Assembly (NCBI GenBank): GCA_003258405.1
Contig: QKPN01000009.1
Coordinates: 1-64,000, forward strand
Reading direction: 5' to 3'
Source of the DNA: Rhodobacteraceae bacterium DSL-40
Lineage (GTDB): Bacteria; Pseudomonadota; Alphaproteobacteria; Rhodobacterales; Rhodobacteraceae
DNA: 64,000 nucleotides
Every line of letters begins with the position of its first letter. The first letter of the stretch is position 1. A model generated the notes under the pieces. It saw nothing but the letters and a program-made list of their open reading frames with translations. It was not told where the DNA came from and did not search any database. A program made the translations under genes and the position numbers. Below, one piece after another: positions 34,063 to 44,407 of the stretch.

Positions 34063-35136
34063 ATGACCGGTATACGAGACGAGATCGGCCTGATGTGGCG
34101 GGTCAGCCCCGACATGATGTGCATCCTCGACCACGAGGGGCGCTTCAGTTCGGTCAATCCGGCCTGGCAGACGACGCTGGGCTGGTCCGAGGCAGAGATG
34201 GTGGGGCAGTCCTACTGGACGTTCGTCCACCCCGATGACGTCGCGCGTTCGGCCGAGGCCTTCGAGATCCTCGTCGCGGGCCAGCCGGTCCTCAGCTTCG
34301 AAAACCGCTACAGGACGGCAGACGGCAGCTATCGCTGGCTGTCCTGGAACGCCGTGCCTGACCGTGACCTCTTCTTCTGCACGGTGAGAGATGTGACCGA
34401 TGCCAAGGGCAACGTGGACATCATCGCCGCCCAGGACAGCGAAGCCGCGTTGCGGGATGAGTTCTTGGCGGTGCTGGGGCACGACCTGCGCAATCCGGTC
34501 ACTGCATTCGGCGCCGGCCTGAGGTTGCTGCGCCGTCAGGACAGCTCTCACGCGACCAGTGAAATCTTGCGCCAGATGCAGGGCAGCGTCGCGCGCATGT
34601 CCGAGCTCATCGAGAACCTGATGGATCTGGCCCGTGTGCGTCTGGGCGACGGCCTGAAACTGGAAGCGACATCCACCGGCGGCCTTGCCAGCGAGCTTGC
34701 GCAGGTCGTCGAGGAAATGCAGGTCATCGCACCCGAGACCGAGTTCGTCCTCGAGGCCGCGCTGGACTGCGAGGTGCACTGCGATACCGCGCGAATCAAG
34801 CAGGTCCTGTCGAACCTGATGGGCAACGCCCTGATCCACGGTGCGCGGGGCGAACCGGTGCGGATCTCGGCGTGCACCAGTGAAGAGCGGCTCATGATCT
34901 CCGTCACCAATGGCGGCGCGGCCATCCCCGAGGCAAATATGGAGCGGTTGTTCCAGCCGTTCTACCGCGGCGAGGCGCATCAGAGCCCCCAGGGGCTCGG
35001 TCTCGGCCTCTACATTGCGCACCAGATCGCCGAGGCGCACGGGGGCGTCATCAAGGTCACCTCCGAGCCGGGCCGGACCTGCTTCACGCTCGACATCCCG
35101 CTGGTGCCGGACCGGGCGGCTTCGGAACAGCCCTGA
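34063..35136 (+). CDS. PAS-domain sensor histidine kinase
   Basis: A 357-aa cytoplasmic kinase. One PAS domain (VSPDMMCILDHEGRFSSVNP to FFCTVRDVTD) is followed by HisKA with the H-box FLAVLGHDLRNPV, and a HATPase domain with NLMGNALIHGA and GLGLGLYIAHQIAEAHGG. The PAS core could bind a small molecule or flavin, but the LOV motif NCRFLQ is absent. No response regulator is adjacent, so it is an orphan. I chose the ATG at 34063; an in-frame ATG at 33973 has no better ribosome site. Confidence 0.82.
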   Translation: MTGIRDEIGLMWRVSPDMMCILDHEGRFSSVNPAWQTTLGWSEAEMVGQSYWTFVHPDDVARSAEAFEILVAGQPVLSFENRYRTADGSYRWLSWNAVPDRDLFFCTVRDVTDAKGNVDIIAAQDSEAALRDEFLAVLGHDLRNPVTAFGAGLRLLRRQDSSHATSEILRQMQGSVARMSELIENLMDLARVRLGDGLKLEATSTGGLASELAQVVEEMQVIAPETEFVLEAALDCEVHCDTARIKQVLSNLMGNALIHGARGEPVRISACTSEERLMISVTNGGAAIPEANMERLFQPFYRGEAHQSPQGLGLGLYIAHQIAEAHGGVIKVTSEPGRTCFTLDIPLVPDRAASEQP

Positions 35137-35288
35137 CAGCGATCCCTCTCCGACCCTCCATCTGTCCGGCGGGTTTGGGGCGGGGCGGCGCCCTCCCGGT
35201 GCGCGACAAACGCCCGCGCTGTCGGAAACGGCCCTGCTTGTGGCGCTGTGGCCGCAGAAGCATTGTGCCGATCCCGGCAAAGGCTCAC

Positions 35289-36593
35289 ATGGTAGGATCA
35301 GACCAGCGTCGGAAGGGGCGGATTGTGGGCGGTATACTGTTGGGAGTCTGGGCGCTGCTGCTCGGCATCGTCCTGATCATGCTGGGCAACGGCATGCATT
35401 TCACCCTGATCGGCCTGCGCGGCGGGCTGGAGGGGTTTTCCTCCGCCGAGCTCGCCATCGTCACCTCCGGCTATTTCATGGGCTTCCTGTCGGGGGCGCG
35501 CTACGCGCCGGTCCTGATCCGGCGCGTCGGCCATGTCCGCGTCTTCGCCGCGCTGGGCAGCTTCATGTCGGCCGCGCTGATCTCCTTTCCGCTGCTGACC
35601 GATCCGATCGCCTGGACCCTCCTGCGGCTGCTCATCGGCTTCTGCATGTCGGGGATCTACGTCACCGCCGAGAGCTGGCTGAATGCGGCATCGACCAACG
35701 AGACCCGCGGCAAGGTCCTGTCGGCCTACATGATTGCCCAGACCGTCGGGATCATCGGCGCCCAGGGGCTGCTCACCCTCGGCGATGCCGGCACCTCCGT
35801 CCTCTTCATCGGCGCCTCGATCCTCGTCTCGATCTCCTTCGCGCCGATCCTTCTCTCCGCGAGCCCGACGCCCGTGACCGAGATCGCCCGCCCGATGACG
35901 CTGCGCCGCCTGTTCGCGAGCTCGCCGCTCGCCACGGTGGGGATCTTCCTGCTCGGCAGCATCTTCGCGACACAGTCGGGCATGGGCGCGGTCTTCGGCA
36001 CGCAGATCGGCATGTCGGCGGACCGCGTCGCGCTCTTTGTCGCGACGCTCTTTGCCGGCGCGCTCGTGCTGCAATACCCGATCGGCTGGCTCTCGGACCG
36101 GATGGACCGGCGCAAGCTGATCTTCGGGGCCGCCGTCGTCGGGGCGGGGGCCTGCGCGCTCGGCTTTGCGGGCGGCGGCCGCCTGGAGTTCATGCTGGTC
36201 TCCGCCTTCGTCGCAGGCGGGGTCGCAACGCCGCTCTACGCCCTGTTCCTCGCCTACACCAATGACTTCCTCACCTTCGAGGAAATGCCCGCCGCATCCG
36301 GCGGGCTCGTCTTCACCTTCGGCCTCGGAGCGATCACCGGTCCGCTGGTGACCGGCTGGGTCATGGAGCACTTCGGGCCCTTTGCCTTCTGGCTGGTGCT
36401 CTGCGTCACCTTCATCGCCATCGCGCTCTACGCCCTCTACCGGATGACACAGCGCTCCGGCGCGCCGGTGGAATCGACCGAAAGCTATCTCGGCGTCCTG
36501 CCGACGGCCTCGCCGGTCGCGGTCGAAGCCGCCGGCACATGGTCCGCCGAAGAAGCCGAGGCCAACAGGCAGGAGGCCGAAGCCGACATCTGA
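35289..36593 (+). CDS. MFS transporter, YcaD-like
   Basis: A 434-aa inner-membrane transporter with about twelve hydrophobic helices. The loop between helices 2 and 3 has GYFMGFLSGARYAPVLIRRVGH, and the second half has PIGWLSDRMDRRKLIF, both typical of the major facilitator superfamily; IYVTAESWLNAASTNETRGK is characteristic of the YcaD subgroup. The C-terminus is an acidic cytoplasmic tail rich in Ala and Glu. The start at 35289 gives a first helix at the N-terminus. The substrate is unknown. Confidence 0.85.
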   Translation: MVGSDQRRKGRIVGGILLGVWALLLGIVLIMLGNGMHFTLIGLRGGLEGFSSAELAIVTSGYFMGFLSGARYAPVLIRRVGHVRVFAALGSFMSAALISFPLLTDPIAWTLLRLLIGFCMSGIYVTAESWLNAASTNETRGKVLSAYMIAQTVGIIGAQGLLTLGDAGTSVLFIGASILVSISFAPILLSASPTPVTEIARPMTLRRLFASSPLATVGIFLLGSIFATQSGMGAVFGTQIGMSADRVALFVATLFAGALVLQYPIGWLSDRMDRRKLIFGAAVVGAGACALGFAGGGRLEFMLVSAFVAGGVATPLYALFLAYTNDFLTFEEMPAASGGLVFTFGLGAITGPLVTGWVMEHFGPFAFWLVLCVTFIAIALYALYRMTQRSGAPVESTESYLGVLPTASPVAVEAAGTWSAEEAEANRQEAEADI

Positions 36594-37352
36594 GGCGAGA
36601 GGCCGGCCCGCCATCTGCCGGCGGTCTCTCGCGCTCCGTCAGGTGTCTCACCCGGTTGGCATGCCAGCCGTGGCAGGGCCACGAGCGGCGCGCAGAGCGG
36701 CCCGCCGACGGTCGGATCTGCTTGCCGGGATCCCCCGAGCGCTGATGTCTCTGGGCCCTGTCACGGGGGCACAGGACCCTGCGAGGGTGACACCCCGCAA
36801 ATGCTCGAGAAGCCGCGACATGTCGACCGGCCCGGCGCCGAATTTGATACAGGGCTGGAAGCAGTCATCGGCCGCTTGGCCATGTTTCAGGGCTCCCTTC
36901 TGATCGGTCGCGAAACGAACGACCCGCACCATGGTGCGCCCGCCATTTCCCTTCCTGATCGCCATGGGGGCTGGACTCGGCGGCGCAGTCGTGGCGTCGC
37001 GCTTGTCGGCAAGCGGCTGCGTTCCCGCAAAGGATGGGGCAGGGGGCGGCCGGAATGAACCATGCCGCCTTCGTCACCTCGTGCTGATCGGCAACGTCGC
37101 CATGCCCGATGGCGCTGGCCCGACGCCGCATGAAGCTCTGCGCGGTGCGGCGGCGTCAGGAAAGGCCTGGCTGAAGTCCGGGCCGGCCTTGCCCGAGGCG
37201 TTTACCGGCCAGGCCGGTGGATCAGGCGCGTTGCGCGGGAGGGCGACAGCATGTGGCACCTCCGGCGGCGCGGATGTCTCCGCCCGGACCGGCCCGCCGC
37301 AGATCCTGCATATGGCTTGTGCATACGATGTGCATGCGTTGTGCATCGGGCC
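36594..37352. other. Intergenic stretch, no recognisable gene
   Basis: About 760 bp. Several short frames on both strands, none with a ribosome site and family match. A minus-strand frame near 36648-36930 (with FATDQKGALKHGQAADD) might be a decayed coding segment, but I cannot name it. Confidence 0.4.
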
Positions 37353-37847
37353 TCAGCCCCAAGCGAAGCCGATCTTGGTGAGGGCCGCGCCGCCGATCCG
37401 CGTCGTCGAACGCGCGACCTCCCGCCCGCCGAGGGCCCGGTAGAACCGGCAGCCGAGCTCGTTCGTCGCCAGCGACCAGACCATCAGCCGTGTGAGCCCG
37501 CGAGCCACAAGCTTCCGTCTCGCCTCGACAAAAAGGTGCTCGCCGAGACCCGCGCCATGGAATTCCGGCGAAAGGTAGAGCTCGTAGATTTCTCCCGTCG
37601 CCTTCCAGCTCCGCGGTCGCAACGGCCCGAGCCGCGCATAGCCCGCAATGCGCCCGTCAAGCTCCAGAAGGAGCACCGAAGCCCCCCGCCGATGGATATG
37701 CCGCCACCACCGCGGCCCCCGACTCCCGATCATCCGCTCCAGCGCCCGGCCCGGAATGATCCCGGCATAGGCATACCGCCAGGCCTCGCGGTGCAGTGCG
37801 GCGAGTGCGCTCGCATCCTCGGCAGTGGACCAGCGTGTGGTGATCAT
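37353..37847 (-). CDS. GNAT-family N-acetyltransferase
   Basis: A 164-aa acyl-CoA-dependent transferase. The N-terminal helix pair DASALAALHREAWRYAYAGI, the central strand with IYELYLSPEFHGAGLGEHLF (acetyl-CoA-binding loop GAGLG) and the C-terminal FYRALGGREVARS define the fold. GAGGGGAGA precedes the ATG. It is divergent from clpS. The acceptor substrate cannot be told. Confidence 0.85.
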   Translation of the reverse strand: MITTRWSTAEDASALAALHREAWRYAYAGIIPGRALERMIGSRGPRWWRHIHRRGASVLLLELDGRIAGYARLGPLRPRSWKATGEIYELYLSPEFHGAGLGEHLFVEARRKLVARGLTRLMVWSLATNELGCRFYRALGGREVARSTTRIGGAALTKIGFAWG

Positions 37848-38082
37848 GGCGGGGTCTCCCCTCGGAAGCAGCCGTATCCCGCCAATGGTAGCGCAGATTG
37901 CCCGCCGTGTCGCTCGGCCATTTGGCCTGGTTCTGGGCGCGCTTTCGCCGATCCTGTCTGCCCCCTCGCGCAGGACTTTCGGATGGTTGACAGATATGCA
38001 AATATAACACACCTCCAGACTCAAGAAATTTTCCTTGCTGACCGTGGCATTTTCGCCACGATTGAATGAAACGGGGAGGGCA

Positions 38083-38388
38083 ATGAGCGAGATCAATACG
38101 GAGATGCGGCCCGGGATGCGCGCAAGGACGGCGCGGCCCAAGTTGCACAGGGTCATTCTGCTCAATGACGACTATACGCCGCGGGAATTCGTGGTGAGTG
38201 TGCTTGCCTCGATCTTCCGCATGACGCGTGCCCAGGCGCAGGATGTGATGCTTACGGCGCACAAGCGCGGGGTCTGCGTCGTGGGTGTCTTCACGCGCGA
38301 CGTCGCCGAGACGAAAGCGGTGCAAGGCACCGAGATGGGGCGCCGGGAGGGCTATCCGCTCACCTTCACAACCGCGCCCGAGGACTGA
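38083..38388 (+). CDS. clpS: ClpS adaptor of ClpAP protease
   Basis: A 101-aa adaptor that delivers N-degron substrates to ClpA. The fold begins at HRVILLNDDYTPREFVVSVL, which contains the conserved NDD of the substrate-binding pocket, and continues with MLTAHKRGVCVVGVFTRDVAE and the ET-KA segment. The sequence is more like the alphaproteobacterial ClpS2 type. The ATG at 38083 has a strong GGGGAGGG site. clpA is not next to it in this window. Confidence 0.88.
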   Translation: MSEINTEMRPGMRARTARPKLHRVILLNDDYTPREFVVSVLASIFRMTRAQAQDVMLTAHKRGVCVVGVFTRDVAETKAVQGTEMGRREGYPLTFTTAPED

Positions 38389-38524
38389 GCCGACAGCGGC
38401 GCCAGTAAGGGAAAGATCACATTTTCGCGGGAAACCACAGGAGGATCCTGCGGTTTTTGGTGTTTTCTCGTATGCTCTGCGCGATTTGACCAGTCCGCCG
38501 CCCTTGGCGCAAGGAAACTAGTGC

Positions 38525-39997
38525 ATGCGTTTCGTGACCCGGAGCCTCGTCGGGCTCGCCCTTTTCGTGGTGACCCTGGGGCTCCTGGGCATGGCGGTAC
38601 AGTCTGTCCGCGGCGCGCTGGCCGAGCGCGAGGCTGCGGCGGGGCAGCGCCGACCGGCGACCGAGCGGGTGTTCTCGGTCAATGTCGCCCGGCTCGGGCC
38701 GGAGACAGTGCGCCCCACGCTCGTGGCCTATGGCGATCTCCGGAGCGCCGTTCAGCTCGAGTTGCGTGCCGCCGCCGAGGGAACGCTGCTCGAACTCGCT
38801 CCGGGCTTTCGCGATGGCGGGCGGGTGCAGGCGGGCGAGACGATCTTCCGTATCGATCCCGCCGAGTTCGAGGCGGAGCTCGCGCTGGCCGAAAGCGATC
38901 TCGAGGATGCCCGTGCCGAGGAGGAGGAGGCCCGCATCGGCCTGCGGCTTGCACGCGAAGAACTCGCGGCCTCCGAGCGGCAGCAGGCCCTGCGGCAGCA
39001 GGCGCTCGACCGCGCGCAAAGCCTGCAGGGCCGGGGAGTTGGCACCGCAGCCGATATCGAGACCGCCCAGCTCGCCCTTGCGGCCTCCGATCAGATCCTC
39101 ACCGGCCTCCGGCGGGAGGTGGCCGAAGGCGAGGCCCGGATCAACCGGGCCGAGATTGCGCGCCGCCGTGCGGCCATCGCCCGCGACGAGGCGGCGCGGA
39201 TGCTCGCCAACACCCGGGCGGTAGCGCCCTTCGACGGGCTGCTTGCCGATGTCGATGCCGTGCTCGGGCGCCGGGTCTCGGTAAATGAAAAGCTCGGCCT
39301 CCTGCTCGACCCGGCGGCGCTCGAGGTGGCCTTCCGGGTCTCGAACGCCGAGTTCGCACGGATCTCGAAGCCTTCCGGCGATCTGCTGCCGCTCGATGTC
39401 GAGGCAAGCCTCCGGCTCGGTGGCGAGGAAGTGTCGGTGCCGGGGCACCTCGACCGGACCGGCGCGGCGTCGGGTTCCGGGCAAAGCGGGCGGCTCGTCT
39501 ACGCGCGGCTCTCCCCGGAAGTGCCGGGGCCCCTGCGTCCAGGTGATTTCCTGACCGTGCGGGTGTCCGAGCCGCCGCTCGCCGATGTGGCGCTGGTGCC
39601 CGCCGCGGCGCTCGATCCGGCGGGGCGCATCCTTCTCGTGGGCGAGGACGACCGGCTCGAGGTGGCGGCTGTCCGTATCCTGCGCCGCCAGGGCAATGAC
39701 GTGGTGATCGGCGGAGCGCCCTTCGGGCGGCTCTACGTCACCGCGCGCCAGCCCCAGCTCAGCTCTGGTGTCAGGGTGAAGCCGGTGATGGGCGAAGCGG
39801 CGGCGGCCCGTGCCGGGCGCGACGCTGGCGCGCTCGTGCCGCTCTCGCCGGAGATGCGTACTCGCCTGCTCGCCGCGGTCGAGCGGGATGCCGGGCTTGC
39901 CCCCGAACTCAAGGCCCAGTTTCTCTCGGTTCTTGCGGCTGAACAGGTGCCGCAGGTGATCCTGGAGCGCATCGAGGCCGGGGCGCGGGGGGGCTGA
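38525..39997 (+). CDS. RND efflux periplasmic adaptor (HlyD/MFP family)
   Basis: A 490-aa membrane-fusion protein with an N-terminal membrane anchor (LVGLALFVVTLGLLGMAV), a lipoyl-like half (QLELRAAAEGTLLELAPGFR), a long Glu/Arg/Ala-rich coiled-coil hairpin (about residues 115-220), the second lipoyl half (TRAVAPFDGLLADVDAVLGR) and a beta-barrel domain. It joins the RND pump encoded 4 bp downstream to an outer-membrane channel. It is longer than usual at the C-terminus, where a helical segment (about 440-490) is added. Confidence 0.88.
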   Translation: MRFVTRSLVGLALFVVTLGLLGMAVQSVRGALAEREAAAGQRRPATERVFSVNVARLGPETVRPTLVAYGDLRSAVQLELRAAAEGTLLELAPGFRDGGRVQAGETIFRIDPAEFEAELALAESDLEDARAEEEEARIGLRLAREELAASERQQALRQQALDRAQSLQGRGVGTAADIETAQLALAASDQILTGLRREVAEGEARINRAEIARRRAAIARDEAARMLANTRAVAPFDGLLADVDAVLGRRVSVNEKLGLLLDPAALEVAFRVSNAEFARISKPSGDLLPLDVEASLRLGGEEVSVPGHLDRTGAASGSGQSGRLVYARLSPEVPGPLRPGDFLTVRVSEPPLADVALVPAAALDPAGRILLVGEDDRLEVAAVRILRRQGNDVVIGGAPFGRLYVTARQPQLSSGVRVKPVMGEAAAARAGRDAGALVPLSPEMRTRLLAAVERDAGLAPELKAQFLSVLAAEQVPQVILERIEAGARGG

Positions 39998-40001
39998 GGC
40001 G

Positions 40002-43000
40002 ATGGCGCTCGGAACACGGGTCCGGACGGCCGGGGCAGGGCTCTTTGCCTATTTCGCCCGCCATCCGACCGCGGCGAACCTGCTCATGGTGCTCATGCTG
40101 GTCTCCGGTCTCATCGCCGGCAGCCTGATCCGCAGCCAGTTCTTTCCCGATGTGGTCATCAACACCGTCACCGTGAAGGTGAAATGGCAGGGCGCGGGCC
40201 CCGAGGACGTCGATCAAGCCATCATCGCGCTGCTCGAGCCTGCGCTCATGGCTGTGGACGGGGTGGAGAGCAGCGAGGCGTCGGCGACCGCGGGCTGGGC
40301 GACGATCGAGCTCGAGTTCGAGCCCGGCTGGGACATGAGCCAGGCTCAGGCGGATGTGGAAAGCGCCGTCGCCGGGGTCACCAACCTGCCCGAGAGCGCC
40401 GAGGATCCGCGCATCAACCGACGGCAATGGAACGACCGGGTGACGGACGTGCTGATCTGGGGGCCTGTGCCGGTGGAGCAGCTCGGCCGCTACGCTGACG
40501 AGTTCATTGCCCGGCTCTACGGGGAGGGCATGACCCGGACGGTGCTCCGCGGCCTCACCGCGCCGGTGATCCGCGTCGCGGTGCCGGAGTCAGAACTCGT
40601 GCGGCAGGGCGTGTCGCTTCGGGAGATCGCCGGCACGATCGAGAGCGCCGTCGCGGGCAGCCCGGCGGGCGAGCTCGATGCCGATGCCGCGCGGCTCCGG
40701 GCCGGCAGCGAGCGGCGCGAGGCCGAGGAGATCGGCGCGATCGTGCTCCGGCGCTCGGCCGATGGCGGCGAGGATCTTCTGGTCCGCGATGTCGCGGCGG
40801 TGACCGAGGATGGCGCCGATGCGGGCAGGGCCTATTTCCGCGATGGGCTGCCCACGGTGATGATCCGGGTGAACCGCAATGCGAAGGGCGATGCCATCGC
40901 CATGCAGCAGAAGGTGGCGGCAATCGCGGCGGATCTGGCCGAGACCCTGCCCGCGGGGGTCAAGATCGAGCTCGTCCGCACCCGCGCCGAAGAGATTACC
41001 AACCGGCTCGACCTCCTGCTTCGGAACGGCGTCCTCGGGCTTGCTCTGGTCGTGGGGCTGCTCTTCCTCTTTCTCGATGTCCGCACCGCGATCTGGGTCG
41101 CGGCAGGGATCCCGGTGGCGATGGCGGCGGCGGTCGCCATGATGTACGGGCTCGGCATCACGCTCAACATGATGTCGCTCTTCGGGCTGATCCTTTGCCT
41201 CGGGCTCGTCGTCGATGACGCGATCGTCGTGGCCGAACACGCCGACTGGCGGCACCGGCACCTGCGTGAGGCCCCCGCTGCCGCCGCCGAGAACGCGGCG
41301 CGGAGCATGGCGCTGCCGGTCTTCTCGGCCATGCTCACCACCGTCATTGCCTTCTTCGGCCTGACGACGATCGGCGGGCGGTTCGGCGAGCTCATTGCCG
41401 ACATCCCGGTGACCGTGATCGTGGTGCTGCTCGCAAGCCTCGCCGAGTGTTTCCTGATCCTGCCGCATCACCTGGCCGGCACGCTCGGGCAGGGTGCGCG
41501 CCTCGAGTGGCTGAACGGACCGAGCAGGGCCTTCAACCGCCGTCTCGACGTCTTCCGCCTCCGCATCTTCATGCCCTTCGTCGCCTGGGTGGTGCGGTTG
41601 CGCTATCCGGTCGTGGCTGCCTGTGTGCTGCTGCTCGCGCAGTCGGCGGCGATGTTCATCCGGGGTGACGTGGTCTGGCGCTTCTTCGCTCCGCCGGAGC
41701 AGGGTTCCGTCACAGGCAACATCGCCATGTTGCCCGGCACCACGCGGGAGGAGACGATGGGCATGGTGCGCGAGCTCGAGCGCGCGACCTTCGCGGTGAA
41801 CGCGCGCTTTGCCGAGGAATATGGCCGCGCGCCCGTCACCGCCGTCATCACCCAGATCGGCGGGACGACCGGGCGCGGCCTTCCGGGCGATGATGCGAAG
41901 GACCCGGACGAGCTCGGCGGCATCGACATTGAGCTCATCGATCCGGATTTCCGGCCTTATTCCGGCTCGCTCTTCCTTCAGGCGCTGGAGCAGGAGGTGC
42001 GCCGGCTGCCGATGATCGAGACGCTGAGCTTCCGCAGCTGGGGGAGCGGCCCCGAGGGCGATGCGCTCGACGTGAGCTTCTACGGTCCTGATGCCCGGGT
42101 TCTGAAGCAGGCCGCCGAGACGCTCAAGGCGGCGCTCGCACCTGCGGCGATCGTGACGGGGCTCGAGGATACGCTCTCCTACGACAAGACCGAGCTGATC
42201 CTCGAGCTTACACCGCTCGGCGAACGACTCGGCTTCTCGCTCGAGGCCATCGGGGCCGAGCTCTATGGCCGGTTGAGCGGCATCGAGGCGGCGGAGTTCG
42301 CCGCCGGGCCCCGCACGGCGACGGTGCGCGTGACGCTGCCCGAGGCGGAGCAGACCGCCGACTTCCTGAGCCGGACCCGGCTGCGGGCTCCCGATGGCGC
42401 CCAGGTGCCGCTTGAGGACATCGTCAGCGTGCGGAGCCAGCTCGGATTCTCGAGCCTCCGGCGCGAGAATGGCCAGCGGGTGGTCGAGGTGACGGGTGAC
42501 ATTGACGACAGCGACCCCGCCGCCGCGGCGGAGCTCGTGCGGCGGATTGACGGCGAGATCCTGCCGCGCATCGCCGAGCGCTTCGGGGTCGAATACCATT
42601 TCGGCGGGCTTGCCGAGCAGGAACGCAGCTTCCTGAGTGAGGCCATGGTCGGCTTCGCACTCTGCCTCGTCGGGATCTACCTCACGCTTGCCTGGATCTT
42701 CGAGAGCTGGGTGCGCCCGCTGGTCGTAGTCGCGATCATTCCCTTCGGCGTCATCGGCACCATCTGGGGGCACTGGCAATGGGGGCTCGCGCTGTCGGTC
42801 TTCACGGTGGTGGGGTTGATCGGGATGACGGGCATCATCATCAACAATGCCATCGTGCTGGTCGCGACGCTCGATGCCCATGGTGCGCGCCGGGCGACGG
42901 TCCCGGCGGTGGTGGCGGCCGCGGGGGATCGCCTGCGGCCGATCCTGCTCACGACGCTGACGACGGTTCTGGGCCTCGCACCGCTGCTTTTCGAGCGGAG

Positions 43001-43400
43001 CTCGCAGGCACTCTTCCTCAAGCCCACCGTGATCACGCTCGTCTACGGGCTCGGGATCGGCGGCGCGCTGGTGCTCATCCTCGTGCCTGCCCTTGTGGTC
43101 ATCGAACGCGACATCGCGCTCTCGCTCCATGCCCTGCGGCGCGCGTTGCGGGTCGGGCAGCGGGGAAAGCGGTTCGCCCGCGCGCTTCGCCTCGCGGCTC
43201 TCGCCGGGCTCGGCTGGCTTGCGCTCACCCTCGGGCCGCATCTTTTCGGGGGCAGAGGGCTCGGTGACCTGCTCGCGGGCGAACTGCCCTGGCTCGGCTC
43301 CGGCGCCGGGGCGCTGGCACTGCTCGTCGCGGGATTTGTGCTGGCAATCGGCCTCTTCGCGCTCTTCGCCGCACGTGGACGCCCGGGCGGCCGGACCTGA
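40002..43400 (+). CDS. RND-family efflux pump, inner-membrane transporter
   Basis: A 1132-aa AcrB/MexF-like proton antiporter with the twelve-helix RND plan: the first helix after the N-terminus, a large periplasmic loop, a helix bundle containing the proton-relay motif LGLVVDDAIVVAEH, a second large loop, and the last helix bundle with GLIGMTGIIINNAIVLVATL. It is longer than AcrB by about 80 residues owing to a C-terminal extension with two further hydrophobic segments. It starts 4 bp after the adaptor stop. No outer-membrane channel or TetR regulator is adjacent. Substrates are unknown. Confidence 0.9.
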   Translation: MALGTRVRTAGAGLFAYFARHPTAANLLMVLMLVSGLIAGSLIRSQFFPDVVINTVTVKVKWQGAGPEDVDQAIIALLEPALMAVDGVESSEASATAGWATIELEFEPGWDMSQAQADVESAVAGVTNLPESAEDPRINRRQWNDRVTDVLIWGPVPVEQLGRYADEFIARLYGEGMTRTVLRGLTAPVIRVAVPESELVRQGVSLREIAGTIESAVAGSPAGELDADAARLRAGSERREAEEIGAIVLRRSADGGEDLLVRDVAAVTEDGADAGRAYFRDGLPTVMIRVNRNAKGDAIAMQQKVAAIAADLAETLPAGVKIELVRTRAEEITNRLDLLLRNGVLGLALVVGLLFLFLDVRTAIWVAAGIPVAMAAAVAMMYGLGITLNMMSLFGLILCLGLVVDDAIVVAEHADWRHRHLREAPAAAAENAARSMALPVFSAMLTTVIAFFGLTTIGGRFGELIADIPVTVIVVLLASLAECFLILPHHLAGTLGQGARLEWLNGPSRAFNRRLDVFRLRIFMPFVAWVVRLRYPVVAACVLLLAQSAAMFIRGDVVWRFFAPPEQGSVTGNIAMLPGTTREETMGMVRELERATFAVNARFAEEYGRAPVTAVITQIGGTTGRGLPGDDAKDPDELGGIDIELIDPDFRPYSGSLFLQALEQEVRRLPMIETLSFRSWGSGPEGDALDVSFYGPDARVLKQAAETLKAALAPAAIVTGLEDTLSYDKTELILELTPLGERLGFSLEAIGAELYGRLSGIEAAEFAAGPRTATVRVTLPEAEQTADFLSRTRLRAPDGAQVPLEDIVSVRSQLGFSSLRRENGQRVVEVTGDIDDSDPAAAAELVRRIDGEILPRIAERFGVEYHFGGLAEQERSFLSEAMVGFALCLVGIYLTLAWIFESWVRPLVVVAIIPFGVIGTIWGHWQWGLALSVFTVVGLIGMTGIIINNAIVLVATLDAHGARRATVPAVVAAAGDRLRPILLTTLTTVLGLAPLLFERSSQALFLKPTVITLVYGLGIGGALVLILVPALVVIERDIALSLHALRRALRVGQRGKRFARALRLAALAGLGWLALTLGPHLFGGRGLGDLLAGELPWLGSGAGALALLVAGFVLAIGLFALFAARGRPGGRT

Positions 43401-43449
43401 GGCTCGGGAGAGTTCTTCGCCGTCGTCTGGCGTGAAAAAGGCGCAGGCC

Positions 43450-44277
43450 TCAGCCCGGCGCGACGCAGCTCGGAATGTCGATGACGCGCCGCGCGTCGAT
43501 CACCGTCAGCCGGATGGCCTTGCGGTCGATCAGCATCGCGCCGCTGTGGGCCGCATTGATGCGGGCCTCGGCGACGAGCGTACTGCCCTCGAGATGGCTC
43601 TCGGGTGGGGCGATCCAGAGGCTCGGATCGCTGCTCTCGACCAGCGTAAGCTGGCCCGCTGCGGGCGGAGCATCGAAGGTTACCGCCGCGGTCAGATCGA
43701 TGCCCGATCCATCAGGGCGGAGATGGCAATCAACCGTCTCCACTCCTGCCTCGTCCGGCGTGAGCGCCCGCGTCGCCAGCGCCGCCTCGATCATGGTCCT
43801 GCCGCTCGGCGCATCGTCAGGCGCGACGGTTGTCCGCAGGGTCTGCTCGGCGGGCAGGCAGATATCCTTGCAGATCCCGTAGAAGAGCCCGAGATCGATG
43901 TCGATCGGCTTGGAGGGATCGGTGGGTGTGATCCGCACCGGCAGCACGAGCTCACCCTCGTAGCCGAAGAACTGCATGCCGTTCGCATCGAAGATCCCGG
44001 GCTGCGGCCATTCATAGCGGACGGAGGCGATATTGCGGGATTGCGACCAGTCGAACTGCGGTGGGATGCCCGTTTCGCCGGGAATGCGCCAGTAGGTGTG
44101 CCAGCCCGGCGCAAGTCGGATCTGCACCGCGGCGATCCGCGCGCCGTCTGCCGTGCGCCAGCCTTCGATGAACCCGGCCTCGGCGATGCCGTCCGCGGTG
44201 ACGCGCGCCATCTGGGCATGGGCTGGCGCGGCAGCAAGGAGACATGTGGCGAGAAGGGCGGTGGTATGACGGGACAT
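43450..44277 (-). CDS. Periplasmic protein with DsbD N-terminal-like domain
   Basis: A 275-aa secreted protein with a signal peptide ending APAHAQ. The segment LAPGWHTYWRIPGETGIPPQ and the pair Cys-x4-Cys in YGICKDICLPAEQ match the N-terminal (DsbDalpha/ScsB-like) domain of thiol reductases. The membrane and thioredoxin domains are absent, so it is a stand-alone alpha-like domain. It may receive electrons from a CcdA-type protein encoded elsewhere. It is divergent from yqgE. Confidence 0.8.
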   Translation of the reverse strand: MSRHTTALLATCLLAAAPAHAQMARVTADGIAEAGFIEGWRTADGARIAAVQIRLAPGWHTYWRIPGETGIPPQFDWSQSRNIASVRYEWPQPGIFDANGMQFFGYEGELVLPVRITPTDPSKPIDIDLGLFYGICKDICLPAEQTLRTTVAPDDAPSGRTMIEAALATRALTPDEAGVETVDCHLRPDGSGIDLTAAVTFDAPPAAGQLTLVESSDPSLWIAPPESHLEGSTLVAEARINAAHSGAMLIDRKAIRLTVIDARRVIDIPSCVAPG

Positions 44278-44407
44278 CGACTCGGAACTGGGCAATTTCG
44301 GTTTCCCGGGAACATAAGATGTGCAGACGTTTGCAGGGGTCACAAGTAAGCGAGTGCCGGCGCGCGATTTCCTTGATCTCGCCCGGCATTGGCCTCATGT
44401 ATTGCGA

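Noticed and set aside
37981-38010. TTGACA followed by TATAAC upstream of clpS as a sigma-70 promoter
   Set aside because: The spacing is only about 10 bp, too short for a standard promoter.
40590-43241. Very long minus-strand frame opposite the RND pump (883 codons)
   Set aside because: Its composition (very rich in Arg, His, Asp) is that of an antisense shadow; the plus-strand pump has all family motifs.
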